A stretch of DNA of 64,000 nucleotides from QHXM01 sp032160165 (GTDB taxonomy: Bacteria; Acidobacteriota; Blastocatellia; Pyrinomonadales; Pyrinomonadaceae). The translations under genes and the position numbers were made by a program. Position 1 is the stretch's first letter; the number at the start of each line of letters is the position of its first letter. Of this stretch, positions 12,001 through 17,785 are shown in pieces. The notes under the pieces are model-generated. The model ran no database searches. It was not told the origin of the DNA and worked only from the letters and a program-made list of their open reading frames with translations. The stretch is taken from assembly GCA_032160165.1 (NCBI GenBank), contig JAVHWA010000152.1:1-64000 (forward strand), written 5' to 3'.

Positions 12001-12170
12001 ACGAGGCCTTCATCATCATGAACTACTTCGGGTTCCTGAGGCGCAGTGCGGACGGCGCGTATCAGGCGTGGTTCACGATCTTCAACAACTCGAACGACTA
12101 TCGCCTGATCATCAACGGGTTTATGAACTCGGCTGAGTACAGACTCAGGTTCGGACCCACGTACCCATAA
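1..12170 (+). CDS. Giant multidomain surface protein with metzincin-like, beta-helix, Ig-like, Calx-beta and DUF4214 modules (5' end outside window)
   Basis: The frame is open from base 3, so the true start lies upstream; the first in-window start-like codon (GTG at 156) is probably internal. In order: Asn/Thr-rich beta-solenoid-like sequence (3-560); a metzincin-like domain (about 600-1140) with HEIGHFLKLPD at 957-989 and a possible Met-turn (NLMYG) after it; a linker with tandem repeats (1220-1360); four Ig-like repeats (1740-2970); a right-handed beta-helix (2980-4270); four copies of a roughly 110-residue VTVTAAGM repeat (4480-5890); further Ig-like repeats opening with TPDL..ASDSG (to 7260); three SPTN...FNEAVTG repeats (to 8260); a second CTLREAI-type beta-helix (8270-9400); cadherin-like tandem domains (9410-10400); three Calx-beta domains (10400-11450); and a DUF4214 region to the end. 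Such proteins are usually secreted adhesins or matrix proteins. No C-terminal sorting signal or beta-barrel is visible. Role and protease activity are inferred. Confidence 0.9.
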   Translation, partial: VTDANWTITGNSLGAAGTNNGIRVGLDNTDSSSAIEFETNVDVIASSNAVLVNKLLVSNNTGVNKANNATGATLDITNIGSSGASGSATLNATIQNNTLTNQDTAGTGHVLDVLNSSASSHETLNLNITGNNTTLGASTLGEIRLRQLAGTFNVQGGVASVSGNNNGDTVNTTGSFGTVGSVTLPTNPSFLEAASGGVEAAGGVEAPTTGEVSQLTQGELDRIVAAGIERWSSTGLTAAQISIVKSIKFELADLEGSYLGQADGNRILIDRKAGGKGWFIDTTPLDDAEFATNFSSTRFYSSPFAAPAGRVDLLTAIEHEIGHFLKLPDTYAQSDRDNLMYGYLTVGERRLPSKDQAANVISSLETSAHFLSLLSSDESLVAEFRAAVDSASNQSTPLSAVAGNVEAARALPDRRATAPNPGGALLDGRATASNSVGAFLDGRATASNASETSLGVRSLIGSSLIETSLSHSGSSVPAKPADSLASAVASATMLMPTPPGSFPINGTGSGFKLPTGKSTTITFKVTVNNPPNFTGVPPATPQISHQGTLQGSIGTIVTDNPATGTANDATVTLVDLYNSTTTISGASPSNSTNTGQAVTFTATIAASGSPDGSAVARGGSVVFKDAGVAIAGCTSQTVSSNQATCTTSALTSGTHNNITAEYSGDGNFDPSTSAAFTQTVTQNGTTTVVTSSLNPSLVTQNVTFTAEVTSTGGVTPPTGTVQFHEGATNFGAPVALTSGGSCPAGKGCASFSISTLTAGPHTIAGDYTPTASFTASNGSVSQTVNKSNTTTTLGSSPNPSTPTQTVTYTATVTSQTVVTPVTGHVTFKDGINTIACSGGNQNLSGGTATCQFAYPNTTGSPHSITAVYDGDLTFNTSTSTPALSQVVSQNATTTALVSSSNPSAPGVTVTFTATVSTGSGTPTGNVTFTSDGNPLVCDNGATSVQPLTGNVATCDTNDLTEAGSPHAIVATYNGDAMYSGSTSNTVNQDITTCSASVVVANTNNSGAGSLRQAVTTGVCAGGTITFDTAGVFATPQTITLSSELLISRNIKIDGPDAAGNHVTVSGGGVSRVFNLQAGKTALIRELTITGGFASGGSPANLGGGIYNDHGTLTLVNMTISGSSATGSGGGVYNDGTTSGNATLTILNSTLSGNSANLGGAIGNESSAAGSATVTLTNSTISGNNATSGGGGIFSDGANSSVTTSSATITNNRADSDDAAGGDGGGLNLGTGTYVLRNTIVAGNFKGTAGATDNDIFGTVDASANSYNNLIGTGGSGGLTAINGNQINVATPGLGALALNGGLTQTHALLSNSPAVEKGNFAQTTLNGGIDNVTTSVTVTDANTIPVGVGYTIRIDSEQLLVTSKAGNVLTVTRGANGTTAASHLTGADVGPAFDQRGFARTVNFDSVAPVAPYDDTDVGAYELQKTPGTPNTPDLDAASDTGVSSTDNVTSDTSPTFTISGVTSGGTVELLRDVSGGSGTQQVETATVVGTITPGTQQVETVTVSGGPVATSGDIHVTVTAAGMTGSPKNFVVALLNGDSNDAVAGKIQAALAADGDVTSLFTVTNSGPDVILTRNVATTNDPTLLVSINGCGSSCTGINSTNSVNTTAGAATNAGANQVETLTVTTVGGLPLIVAGDASVTVTAVGMTGTPKTKLVAVAIGDDASAVAGKIRTALIADADIGDVTTGFFTVSGSGANVVLTAKVKAANDGTMNISIDSCTCTGLDSVANSANTTAGVAPSAGTSQVETVTVSGGPVTTGGNIFVTVTAAGMTGSPKNFVVALLSGDSNNVVAGKIQLALAGDSDVTSLFNVTNSGPDVILTRVAPAGDDPSLLVSINGCGSSCTGISSTNSVNTTSGATAGSGSATVTVTAAGMNNSPKTLNVAVLAGDNAATVAGKMRTALSGDPDISAFFTVSGATDQIVLTAITAAANDGTLNIATANGTSSGLSPQGSSTDTTTGAAGPVVVASGVAVGTSIQLTDPTAPTGTFIYTARQTVGGAPRSPQSAALTVTIDNSSPSAPGTPDLQAASDSGSDPTDNITNISPRLFDVAITVDATGTIELLRNGVSVDSKPSTTATVTLTDSTPAADGPYTYTARQTNALGNSTSSASGLIVNLDTTAPAAPGTPDLTTDSGANTTDNLTNATTPSFDISGTLTGTTVQLYRDATLVNSGAGNNGTVPLTDPLSPGETTFSYTARNVDAAGNFSASAGLSVTFDRTSTASTPDLQAGSDSGPSSTDNITNASSLAFDIASTENGATVELLRGATSVANTTGTGGTVTLSDPAPPANTTTDYTVRQTDLAGNIGTSGILQVTRDTTGPSAATPNLDAASDTGTSSTDDITGNSPPRTFTVATTENGSTVQLLRDGNPVAGVGGSTAGTGGSVVLSDGDSLGDNTYVYKTRETDVAGNPTDSAGLNVKIDTTAPLVSSVTRANASPTNAASVDFTVTFNEAVTGVDATDFVTSTSGALSGQSITGVTGSGAVYTVSVNTGTGDGTIRLDVVNDNTIKDVMDIPLSAAFNTGQVYTISKSDPFVSSITRVESNPTNLGSVNYTVTFSKPVTGVNIGANSDFVLTKTGTIATESITALIGSGAVYTVTVNTGTGDGTLRLDVTDDDTIVDSGARPLGSPGTGNGNFTTGQVFTIDKTKPTVTVVKEASQADPITGPTSTTVINFTVTFNEAVTGFDSSDVSLAGGTAGATVANVTGSGTTYNVGVEGMTTTGSVKITVPANAGFDAAGNGNTSVNPTNTATVGYIRDDFATFVVNSKLDTDNGLCEPVGTNNGCTLREAINAANTDAGAETITFDSNVFTIPGPHVINLTGALPDLSTDMTINGPGANVLTVKRNTAPNYRIFTINSGNVTIDALTISNGNSAGLPNDAGGGILNLSSGTVNVTNSTLSGNSGVGGGGGIQNNTTGTLNITNSTLSGNSSISGGGIFLNAGLTNITNSTISGNFVTGDGGGIRNSSGTLTISNSTITDNRADNDNNGSGVGGGIFRSTGTVILRSTIIARNYNDASPSTTPDDIAGTMDASSSFNLIGMGGSGGLLDFSVDPTPAHQNKVGVPDPGLDALGNNGGPTLTHALQCTSPAIDKGNAFGQPKDQRGLTRAFNFADSVYPNAVGGDGTDIGALETQSGSGCLPLAFPPASPTTTAEDTPVTIQLKGTYSQNTALSFTITDQPDHGSLGAISAPVCTGTTPQNCTADVQYTPALNYNGPDVFKFKVSAGGLDSDEADVPITVTSVNDPPVANNQTPNTDEEVPVPIILSASDGDGDPLTWTVLTNPTGGVLSGTAPNLTYTPNPNFFGPDSFTFRVNDGTVNSNTATVSITVNPVNDAPINTVPATQNTPENFTLVFSSGTGNRISIADIDAGNNAVQVTLTATNGVMTLNGTAGLVFSPVNANNNGLDDATLNFTGSLTNINNALNGMIFKPTPGYSGPASIQIVTNDQGRTGSGGALSDTDTVDINVLEGGTLALSSATYTVDEAAGTATIIVNRTGGSSGITTVDYTTSNGTAVAGVTEDYTTASGTLTFADGVTTRTFTIPINNDALDETDETLNIAISNVTGSGVLGAPAAAVLTITDNDPPPSISINDVSQFEGNSGTTNFTFTVSLSAPAGQPVTVNYATANGTATAPSDYTAIPTTLLTFNPLETSKTVTVLVNGDTNAEVNESFFVNLSGAVNATISDDQGVGLINSEDTPVAQLASSTYSVNEGGSHVTVTVTRIGDLTQPLRIDYATSDPSGLNNCSQITTFASQRCDYATVVGTLRFAAGESTKSIVIPIVDDVYIEGDEHFTLTLSNVVGGELGTPLTADITIVDNDSVPAPNPISNDAFFIRQLYIDLLGRLPEPGAINNWLGILDHCAIPSDPVNGCDRIAVAAGFLRSQEFQGRGYFVYRHYSAVLGRIPLYSEFIPDMAKVNGFLSDTDLEANRVAYTNELMNRPEFHALYDSTINNPTAFVDKLLQVSNLPNHPSRNAWISGLTNSTLTRAQVVRQFIDSTEVYTKYVNEAFIIMNYFGFLRRSADGAYQAWFTIFNNSNDYRLIINGFMNSAEYRLRFGPTYP

Positions 12171-12200
12171 GGCGGCTTTCCCGGCCGCGCTGGTAAACGA

Positions 12201-12236
12201 AAGCCCCGAGTTGCGAGAGCAGCTCGGGGCTTTTTT
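12201..12236 (+). terminator. Rho-independent terminator of the giant surface protein gene
   Basis: A 10-bp perfect stem (AAGCCCCGAG paired with CTCGGGGCTT) around a 12-nt loop is followed by TTTTTT, 30 bp after the stop codon. The T-run lies only on the plus-strand side. Confidence 0.9.
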
Positions 12237-12265
12237 ATTGGGGATTGAGAGGCGGAGCGGAAATG

Positions 12266-12401
12266 AACCACAGAGAGCAAATTAAGAGTTTTGAGTTTTG
12301 AGTTTTGAGTTCTTGAGTTCTGAATAAAGCGAAAGACGAAAGCTGCCTTCAATTCAGCATTCAGCATTCATAATTCAAAATTCTTTCTGTCCTCTGTGGT
12401 T
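12266..12401. repeat. Mirrored short-unit array between the giant gene and lon
   Basis: The outer pair is AACCACAGAG (12266-12275) and its exact complement CTCTGTGGTT (12392-12401). Inside are tandem GAGTTTT units (12285-12320) and ATTCAGC units (12350-12380). The right end is 9 nt from the lon stop codon. Read from lon, the array opens with AACCACAGAGGACAGA, as in the array at 61170-61371. Confidence 0.75.
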
Positions 12402-12410
12402 AACTTCCGC

Positions 12411-14897
12411 TCATACTTCCCTGACTCTTATCGCCTCGGGTTCGATCTGTTTTTGCGAGCCCTCGACTGAGGACAGCAGAGGTGGCGGTGGATTCGCTAC
12501 CAGCCGTTCGAGCGCAGCATCCAGCGCTTCCCCGATTCGCGATACGGGAACGATCTCCAGTTCTTGTCGCACGTCCTCAGGAACGTCTTCCAAATCTCCC
12601 TCGTTGCGAGACGGAAGGATAATGCGACGGATGCCCGCGCGATGTGCCGACATCACCTTTTCCTTGATCCCTCCCACTGGGAAGACCAGGCCCGAGAGTG
12701 TGATCTCGCCGGTCATCGCCGTGTCCGGCCGAACTCGACGGCCTGTGTAAAGCGAAGCGAGTGCGGCTGTGATCGTAACTCCCGCGCTGGGTCCATCCTT
12801 TGGGATCGCGCCGGCCGGAACGTGGAGATGGACCCCATAACCCTTGAACATCTCAGGATCGATTCCGAATTCGGCTGCGTGCGACCACAGGAACGATCTC
12901 GCCGCACGCGCGGACTCCTGCATTACCTCGCCCAGCTGTCCGGTAATTGCCAAGCCCGAGCCCCCGGGCAACAGAGTCGCTTCTATGAAGAGGACTTCGC
13001 CTCCCATTTCGGTCCAGGCCATGCCGGTAGCCACACCGGCCGGCAATTCCTTGCGCGCCTCTTCCGGATAGAATCGCGGCGCGCCCAGGTAGCTCTTGAT
13101 GTCGGTGGCGTCGACCGTCAGCCGCTCGGCTTCTCCCTGCGCAATCTTCAACGCGGCCTTGCGGACGATGCTGCCGATGGTCCGCTCCATCTGCCTGACG
13201 CCCGCCTCTCGCGTATACCTGGCTGCGATTAATGCTATCGCCTCATCTGTAATCGTAATCTGTTCCGCGCTCAAGCCGTTGTCGACAATCTGTCGCGGGA
13301 CAAGATACTGCCGGGCGATGTGCAGCTTTTCCTGATCGGAATAGCCCGCCAGCCGAATGACCTCCATCCTATCGCGCAGCGCCATTGGGATTGGTCCCAG
13401 CTGATTGGCAGTCGCTATGAAGAAGACCTTGGAGAGATCGAAGGGAAGATCGAGATAGTGATCGCGGAACGAGTAGTTCTGTTCCGGATCCAGAATCTCA
13501 AGCAGCGCAGCCGATGGATCGCCTCGATAGTCGTTCCCCAGTTTGTCGATCTCGTCGAGCATCATTACCGGATTGTTGACGCCGGCGCGCCTGATCGATT
13601 GAACGATTCGCCCGGGCATCGCGCCAATGTAGGTGCGTCGATGCCCTCGCAGCTCCGCCTCGTCACGCACGCCGCCCAGACTCATACGCTCGAACTCACG
13701 TCCCAGGGCGCGCGCAATCGAGCGCCCCAGGCTCGTCTTTCCCACGCCCGGCGGCCCGACAAAGCAGAGGATCGGACTCTTGGCTTCCGGCTTGAGCTTG
13801 ATAACGGCAAGAAACTCGAGTATTCGTTCCTTCACATCCTCCAGCCCATAGTGGTCCTGATCCAGGATTTTTCGCGCTTCCTTCAAGTCGAGCTTGTCTT
13901 CGCTGGATTTCTTCCAGGGAAGCTCGAGCACGTATTCAAGATAGGTTCGGATGACGTGATAGTCGGGCGCGGCCGAAGGAAGCTTTTCCATCCGCTTCAG
14001 TTCACGATCGGCTTCCTTACGCACTTCGTCGGGCAGGTCCGCAGCTTCCAGGCGCTCGCGCATCATCTCGGCTTCTGCGCGCTCGCCGCCTTCGTCGTCA
14101 CCCAGTTCTTTTTGAATCGCTTTCAACTGCTGGCGCAGCACATAGTCGCGTTGCGCCTTGTTCATCTCGCTCTGCGCCTCGGTCGCGATCTTGGAACGTA
14201 TCTCCATGATCTCGACTTCTCGCGCGAGCAATCCGTACGTAATACGAAGCAGCTCGTCAGCGGTGTCGGCTTCGAGCATCTTCTGTTCCTGCTCGACGCC
14301 CAGGTTCAGTACCGACGCCAGGAAGTAAGCAAGACGAACGGGATCGTTGGCCGACACCACGGCGGCGCGTATCTCGGGCGGCACTTGCGGAAGCATCGCC
14401 AGCGCCTGCTGTATTAAGCCCTGCATGTTGCGTTTGAGTGCTTCGACTTCCTCGGGATCCGCAACTTTCAATTCGGGAAGGATTTCGACACGGGCGCGCA
14501 GGAAGGGCTGCTCTTGTATCCATTCGAGAACGCGTATCCGTTCCGTGCCCTGGACGATGAGCTGCATGGCGTCTTCGTCACGCATCATACGCTTGATCAT
14601 TACAAGCGTTCCCACACTGTAGAGGTCGTTTGGTGTCGCGTCGCCACCGGTCACGTTTTCGCTGCGAATGGTAATGCAGGCCAGCAGCTTCTCTTCCGTG
14701 CCCAATGCGGATTCAACCGCGGCGATGGAGCGCGGGCGACCGACGGCCAGCGGTACAACAGTTTCAGGAAAGAGGGTCGTCTGCTGGAGCGGAAGGACCC
14801 CGATCTCGAACGGGACCGCAGGCAACCGCTGAGGCGCAGGCTCTTCAGCGGGTTTGGCCGGGTTGGCCATTTGAATGTTCTCGGTTGGTTCTGACAT
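12411..14897 (-). CDS. lon: ATP-dependent Lon protease
   Basis: Cytosolic AAA+ serine protease that degrades misfolded and regulatory proteins. At 828 residues it is slightly longer than typical bacterial Lon. It has the N-terminal substrate-binding LON domain (about residues 30-230), a coiled helical region, Walker A GPPGVGKT at 381-388, Walker B LDEIDK downstream, and a C-terminal S16 protease domain with the catalytic Ser704 in KDGPSAG and Lys747 in GGIKEK. The ATG at 14897 is preferred over the adjoining GTG at 14900. No clear Shine-Dalgarno sequence is seen. Upstream on the same strand lies a small heat shock protein, so the pair forms a protein quality-control neighbourhood, separated by a mirrored repeat array. 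Confidence 0.97.
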   Translation of the reverse strand: MSEPTENIQMANPAKPAEEPAPQRLPAVPFEIGVLPLQQTTLFPETVVPLAVGRPRSIAAVESALGTEEKLLACITIRSENVTGGDATPNDLYSVGTLVMIKRMMRDEDAMQLIVQGTERIRVLEWIQEQPFLRARVEILPELKVADPEEVEALKRNMQGLIQQALAMLPQVPPEIRAAVVSANDPVRLAYFLASVLNLGVEQEQKMLEADTADELLRITYGLLAREVEIMEIRSKIATEAQSEMNKAQRDYVLRQQLKAIQKELGDDEGGERAEAEMMRERLEAADLPDEVRKEADRELKRMEKLPSAAPDYHVIRTYLEYVLELPWKKSSEDKLDLKEARKILDQDHYGLEDVKERILEFLAVIKLKPEAKSPILCFVGPPGVGKTSLGRSIARALGREFERMSLGGVRDEAELRGHRRTYIGAMPGRIVQSIRRAGVNNPVMMLDEIDKLGNDYRGDPSAALLEILDPEQNYSFRDHYLDLPFDLSKVFFIATANQLGPIPMALRDRMEVIRLAGYSDQEKLHIARQYLVPRQIVDNGLSAEQITITDEAIALIAARYTREAGVRQMERTIGSIVRKAALKIAQGEAERLTVDATDIKSYLGAPRFYPEEARKELPAGVATGMAWTEMGGEVLFIEATLLPGGSGLAITGQLGEVMQESARAARSFLWSHAAEFGIDPEMFKGYGVHLHVPAGAIPKDGPSAGVTITAALASLYTGRRVRPDTAMTGEITLSGLVFPVGGIKEKVMSAHRAGIRRIILPSRNEGDLEDVPEDVRQELEIVPVSRIGEALDAALERLVANPPPPLLSSVEGSQKQIEPEAIRVREV

Positions 14898-14910
14898 CAC
14901 GAGCTAAAAT

Positions 14911-14975
14911 GTGTCCAAAAGTCCAAAGTCAAAAGTCGTTCTCGGGTTTCAGGTCTGACATTGGACTTTGGACTT
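14911..14975. repeat. Mirrored GTCCAAA-type array between hsp20 and lon
   Basis: The left arm has GTCCAAAA, GTCCAAA and GTCAAAA units (14912-14936). The right arm carries the complement, GACATTGGACTTTGGACTT (14957-14975). The right arm ends 2 nt from the stop codon of the Hsp20 gene, and read from that gene the unit is GTCCAAA. The same words recur at 29662, 40675 and 57566. Confidence 0.8.
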
Positions 14976-14977
14976 CC

Positions 14978-15340
14978 TCATTCTTCCCCGCGTAGATGCA
15001 ATATCAACAACCCGTCACGGTAATCGCGCAATAATGATGCGCCTTCGATCGAGCAGGGAAACTGCAGTATCTTTTCAAAACGGCTATAAGTAATTTCGAG
15101 CTGATGGTAAGAGACGCCTTCTCCAAAGAACGTGTCGCGGCGGCAGCCCGAGATTCGCAGAGTCCTATCCTGCACGACAATCTGAAGATCGTCGGCACTG
15201 ACACCCGCGAGATCGACCTTCACGATCCAGCCATCAGCAGTCCGATAGATATCGGCATCGGGCCGCCATGCGCGCGACCCCGGGCGCGAGCGACGCCCAA
15301 CATGCAACATGCGGAAATAGCGTTCGACTGATTCAGCCAT
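14978..15340 (-). CDS. Hsp20/alpha-crystallin family small heat shock protein
   Basis: 120 residues, a normal length for a bacterial small heat shock protein. The alpha-crystallin domain starts at WRPDADIYRTADGW (about residue 25) and runs through VKVDLAGV, DLQIVVQDRTLRISG and the late LLRDYRDGLLILHL. The usual C-terminal I-x-I/V motif is absent or cut short, since the protein ends at LRGEE just after the domain. Such proteins bind unfolding proteins as ATP-independent holdases. It lies directly upstream of lon on the same strand. Confidence 0.9.
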   Translation of the reverse strand: MAESVERYFRMLHVGRRSRPGSRAWRPDADIYRTADGWIVKVDLAGVSADDLQIVVQDRTLRISGCRRDTFFGEGVSYHQLEITYSRFEKILQFPCSIEGASLLRDYRDGLLILHLRGEE

Positions 15341-15347
15341 AAAAGCC

Positions 15348-15406
15348 GTGGTCGGTGGTGGGTGGTCAGTCAGAAGAGTCAGCCTAATAACCGACCACCG
15401 ACCACT
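15348..15406. repeat. Mirrored GGTCGGTG-type array
   Basis: Left arm GTGGTCGGTGGTGGGTGGTC (15349-15367 region) and right arm ACCGACCACCGACCAC (15390-15405) are complementary across a short loop. The right arm ends about 4 nt from the stop of the CBS gene; read from that gene the unit is GTGGTCGGTG. Confidence 0.75.
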
Positions 15407-15409
15407 GCT

Positions 15410-15901
15410 TCAGGAGACTTTGCTCCAGAACGATGCGCCGCTCGAGATTTCCTCCAGCGCGTCAGCCAGCTCGCGGTCTTCTTCCGTCTCCAAAGCGATA
15501 TCGGCCATCGAGATTATGCCGCGCAGGTTGTACTGATCGTCAACGATGGGAATGCGACGGACTTGTTTGTCACCCATTTTCCGAATCGTGTCGATTACTC
15601 GATCGTTCGGATGGGCCGTGTGAACGTCCGTCGTCATCACTTCTTCAACACGCGTCGCTCGCGGATCCTTCCCTTGCGCCAGTGCGCGTATCACGATGTC
15701 GCGATCGGTTACGAGACCGACCAGCCGGTAACTAGCCGTACCATTCGCCTGACCACTTTCGCGCGGTTTATCATCTGTTGCCATCGAGTGACGTACAACT
15801 ACAGGAATCACGCCGGTGTCTTCATCGCGCATCATCGCGGCCACTTCGTGCAGGCTCATCTCGCAGGTGGCAACCTTGACGTCTTTGGTCATGATCTCCA
15901 T
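15410..15901 (-). CDS. Protein with a CBS domain pair
   Basis: About 163 residues. The first CBS motif begins at MEIMTKDVKVATCEMSLHEV and contains DTGVIPVV. The second runs from DVHTAHPNDRVIDTIRKMG to RRIPIVDDQYNLRGIISMADI. Paired CBS modules bind adenosyl ligands such as AMP, ATP or SAM and usually regulate another activity. No catalytic domain is attached, so the partner is unknown. The ATG at 15901 puts MEIMTKDV at the N-terminus, as in homologous stand-alone CBS proteins. The frame extends upstream to 16024 but that stretch does not look like protein. Confidence 0.88.
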   Translation of the reverse strand: MEIMTKDVKVATCEMSLHEVAAMMRDEDTGVIPVVVRHSMATDDKPRESGQANGTASYRLVGLVTDRDIVIRALAQGKDPRATRVEEVMTTDVHTAHPNDRVIDTIRKMGDKQVRRIPIVDDQYNLRGIISMADIALETEEDRELADALEEISSGASFWSKVS

Positions 15902-16488
15902 ACAGCGAAGATGAGAGCGCTCTGGAGCAGGCGTTCGAGTCTCAAAGCCGCCTCGAGCAGAATTCTGTGGGTCGCGAGTTCCTGACACCGTCTGGACTCC
16001 TGGAAAGAAACGAGTGAGCCGCAATGCCGCTCAGCCTGGAAAACGGCGGAGCTGGACGAAGCGCTCGAACGCTTTATAGCCGACCAGAAAAATATTGAGG
16101 GAACGTATTTCGGATTATACAAGGTTCGTCGAGGATTGCCAGCAATGTCATCAGTCTACCGATTGCGGAGCGCGGTTTGTCAGAAAGGGGATATACCAGG
16201 CGTTGAATATGAAGGGTGGCCGCGTCAACTCAAAGTAACGAGTGCGCCACCAATCGGGTCAGAACCGCCTGCGTCAGCGGGCGGGTTCCCGGGCGAAGCA
16301 GACCGCGGTAGCGCAGGTCTCTCTAAGTCGGCTCTAGAACCCACCCGCTGACGCAGGCGGTTCTGACCGGTACCTCAACGCTCACGTTCCTCTCAAGCAT
16401 TGCGCACGTGGATCGCGCTTCACGACAAAACGATTAGCCATGTGATCAATCGATCGAGGAGCAACATGAAACAATCGTTCGCAATAGC
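15902..16488. other. 587-bp non-coding stretch with one palindromic repeat
   Basis: No convincing gene is visible. The plus-strand frame at 16136-16351 reads through the palindrome at 16261-16364 and has no recognisable domain. The segment separates the CBS gene from the secreted OB-like protein. Confidence 0.55.
16261..16364. repeat. REP-like inverted repeat with 28-bp arms
   Basis: The left arm 16261-16288 starts AGAACCGCCTGCGTCAGCGG. The right arm 16337-16364 is its reverse complement with one mismatch. The 48-bp loop holds a smaller palindrome (AGACC...GGTCT, 16300-16320). It looks like a bacterial interspersed palindromic element; no RAYT transposase is in the window. Confidence 0.85.
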
Positions 16489-16845
16489 TCATCTCGCACG
16501 CCGGCGGCGATGTCGTCTCGAGTTCGCTGCTTTTCCGATCGAGCGCATCGTTCTCGCCTCGAAGGCAGTCCCTTCCTGATAAATCGTCATCACATCATTC
16601 TTGACCTCACCGGCGGCCTCGACCTCTACACCCACGCGGAACCAGGATTCCTTTTGGAAGAGCTGCGGGTTCAGCAGCAGGTATTTACCAGTCTGTTCAC
16701 CTTTCTCTGTGATGATTAGCCACCCGCCCGACTCAACTGTTCGTGCCAAACGTCCGCGGATCGTGATCTCCTGGCCAGCCACAGTTAGCGCCAGGGCCGC
16801 AAAGAGCATAAGCGCAGCCGCGCTCGTTGATAGCCATCTTTTCAT
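16489..16845 (-). CDS. Small secreted protein, probable OB-like fold, unknown function
   Basis: 118 residues from the ATG at 16845, chosen because GGGAGAAGAG sits directly upstream; an in-frame start at 16863 would place that motif inside the gene. The N-terminus (MKRWLSTSAAALMLFAALAL..VAGQ) is a signal peptide with probable cleavage after VAG. The mature part reads EITIRGRLARTVESGGWLIITEKGEQTGKYLLL and then WFRVGVEVEAAGEV, a strand pattern like small beta-barrel (OB-like) periplasmic proteins. The C-terminus is an Arg/His-rich tail. Function is not known. It is divergent from the Rieske gene at 16965. Confidence 0.6.
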   Translation of the reverse strand: MKRWLSTSAAALMLFAALALTVAGQEITIRGRLARTVESGGWLIITEKGEQTGKYLLLNPQLFQKESWFRVGVEVEAAGEVKNDVMTIYQEGTAFEARTMRSIGKAANSRRHRRRRAR

Positions 16846-16964
16846 CTCTCTTCTCCCTTTCATCAGCCATCGTTAAGAGGACCTCTGCTAAGCGCAAGAG
16901 AGCGCGCGGCCTCATCCAGACTTGCGCGCTATGCACCATCTTAACCGTTTGTTACGATTCCGCT

Positions 16965-17318
16965 ATGCAGCCATTCGATTCGAAGCTCGAGCAATCGCGA
17001 AAACCTGCGCGCGAGGGACAGCTCGTTACCGTCGGTCGAGTCGAGGATGTGCCCCCCGGTCGAGGAGCGACGGTTGAGTTGCTAAACGGAAACGAGCTCG
17101 CGCTCTACAACGTGGACGGGAACTTTTATGCGATCGAGAACTTCTGTCCTCACAAAGGCGCTCCGCTCGCAGATGGACGTATCTGCGGACACTCGATCGA
17201 GTGTGATTGGCATGGCTGGCAATTCGATTTACGAACGGGCGAGTGTTTGACTAATGGCAGCGAGATCGAAACCTACGAAGTGATTGTCGAAGAAGGGTTG
17301 ATCAAAATCAGGATCTAA
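16965..17318 (+). CDS. Rieske [2Fe-2S] ferredoxin
   Basis: 117 residues from the ATG at 16965. The cluster motif is complete: Cys61-Pro-His63 (ENFCPHKGAPL) and Cys80-Asp-Trp-His83 (ECDWHGWQFD), giving C-x-H-x16-C-x2-H. Length and layout match soluble Rieske ferredoxins of dioxygenase systems or NirD-like proteins, which pass single electrons. No oxygenase or nitrite reductase gene lies nearby, so the redox partner is unknown. The frame extends upstream to 16827, but that part overlaps the neighbouring gene's start region and looks non-coding. A 4Fe-4S ferredoxin gene faces it. Confidence 0.88.
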   Translation: MQPFDSKLEQSRKPAREGQLVTVGRVEDVPPGRGATVELLNGNELALYNVDGNFYAIENFCPHKGAPLADGRICGHSIECDWHGWQFDLRTGECLTNGSEIETYEVIVEEGLIKIRI

Positions 17319-17446
17319 GTTCAACGTTCAACGTTCAAGGTTCAACGGTGGTTGTTCTGTAAGGCGCCAAAGCGAGTTTCAGATGGGTAACCTCGAGCCT
17401 CGAAAGTGATCTTTCAACTTTGAACATTGAACATTGAACGTGGAAC
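17319..17446. repeat. Mirrored TTCAACG / TTGAACA array abutting two stop codons
   Basis: The left arm begins at the base after the Rieske TAA: GTTCAACG, TTCAACG, TTCAAGG, TTCAACGG (17319-17347). The right arm (TTGAACATTGAACATTGAAC, to 17446) ends at the base before the convergent ferredoxin stop. Both genes see the same unit orientation after their stops. Confidence 0.85.
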
Positions 17447-17680
17447 TTACTGCCCGTCGCTGCCGATCGCTTCGACTGGACAGGCGGTTAGGGCTTCTTC
17501 GCAGAGCGCCCGTTCTTCTTCGTTGGCGGGTTGCTTAAAGACGAAGGAATAGCTGTTCTTGTCAGACCGGGTGAAGTTGTCGGGAGCGGTATCCCTGCAA
17601 ACGTCACAGTCTATACACTGCGTGTCGACGTAGTATTCACCAGCTATGTTCTCTTCGACACGATCTGTCGGGTCAGCCAC
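17447..17680 (-). CDS. [4Fe-4S] single-cluster ferredoxin
   Basis: 77 residues. The GTG at 17680 is chosen because AGAGGAG lies 6 nt upstream; the longer frame to 17758 runs through a repeat array. Cys22, Cys25 and Cys28 (CIDCDVC) with Cys67 in CPVEAIG form a one-cluster ferredoxin pattern of the CIDCxVCRDxAPxNF type. Cys60 could support an alternative arrangement. It is a small soluble electron carrier with unknown partner. Its 3' end meets a repeat array shared with the Rieske gene. Confidence 0.9.
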   Translation of the reverse strand: MADPTDRVEENIAGEYYVDTQCIDCDVCRDTAPDNFTRSDKNSYSFVFKQPANEEERALCEEALTACPVEAIGSDGQ

Positions 17681-17693
17681 TGAAGGCTCCTCT

Positions 17694-17777
17694 GTGAGTG
17701 ATGGGTGATAAGTGATAGGAGATAAGTGATAAGAAAGTACCGAAGCTCTTCTTATCACCTATCACCTATCACTTGTC
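17694..17777. repeat. Mirrored GTGATAA-type array between nadA and ferredoxin
   Basis: The left arm has GTGAGTGATGGGTGATAAGT and continues to 17733. The right arm CTTATCACCTATCACCTATC (17750 onward) is complementary. Its right end is 8 nt from the nadA stop. The same words occur at 28117-28193. Confidence 0.85.
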
Positions 17778-17785
17778 CCCCTTCT

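Noticed and set aside
13320..14417. Plus-strand frame of 365 codons opposite lon
   Set aside because: Complement of a strongly conserved Lon coding region; no recognisable motif.
16136..16351. Plus-strand frame of 71 codons
   Set aside because: Runs through a palindromic repeat and lacks any family pattern.
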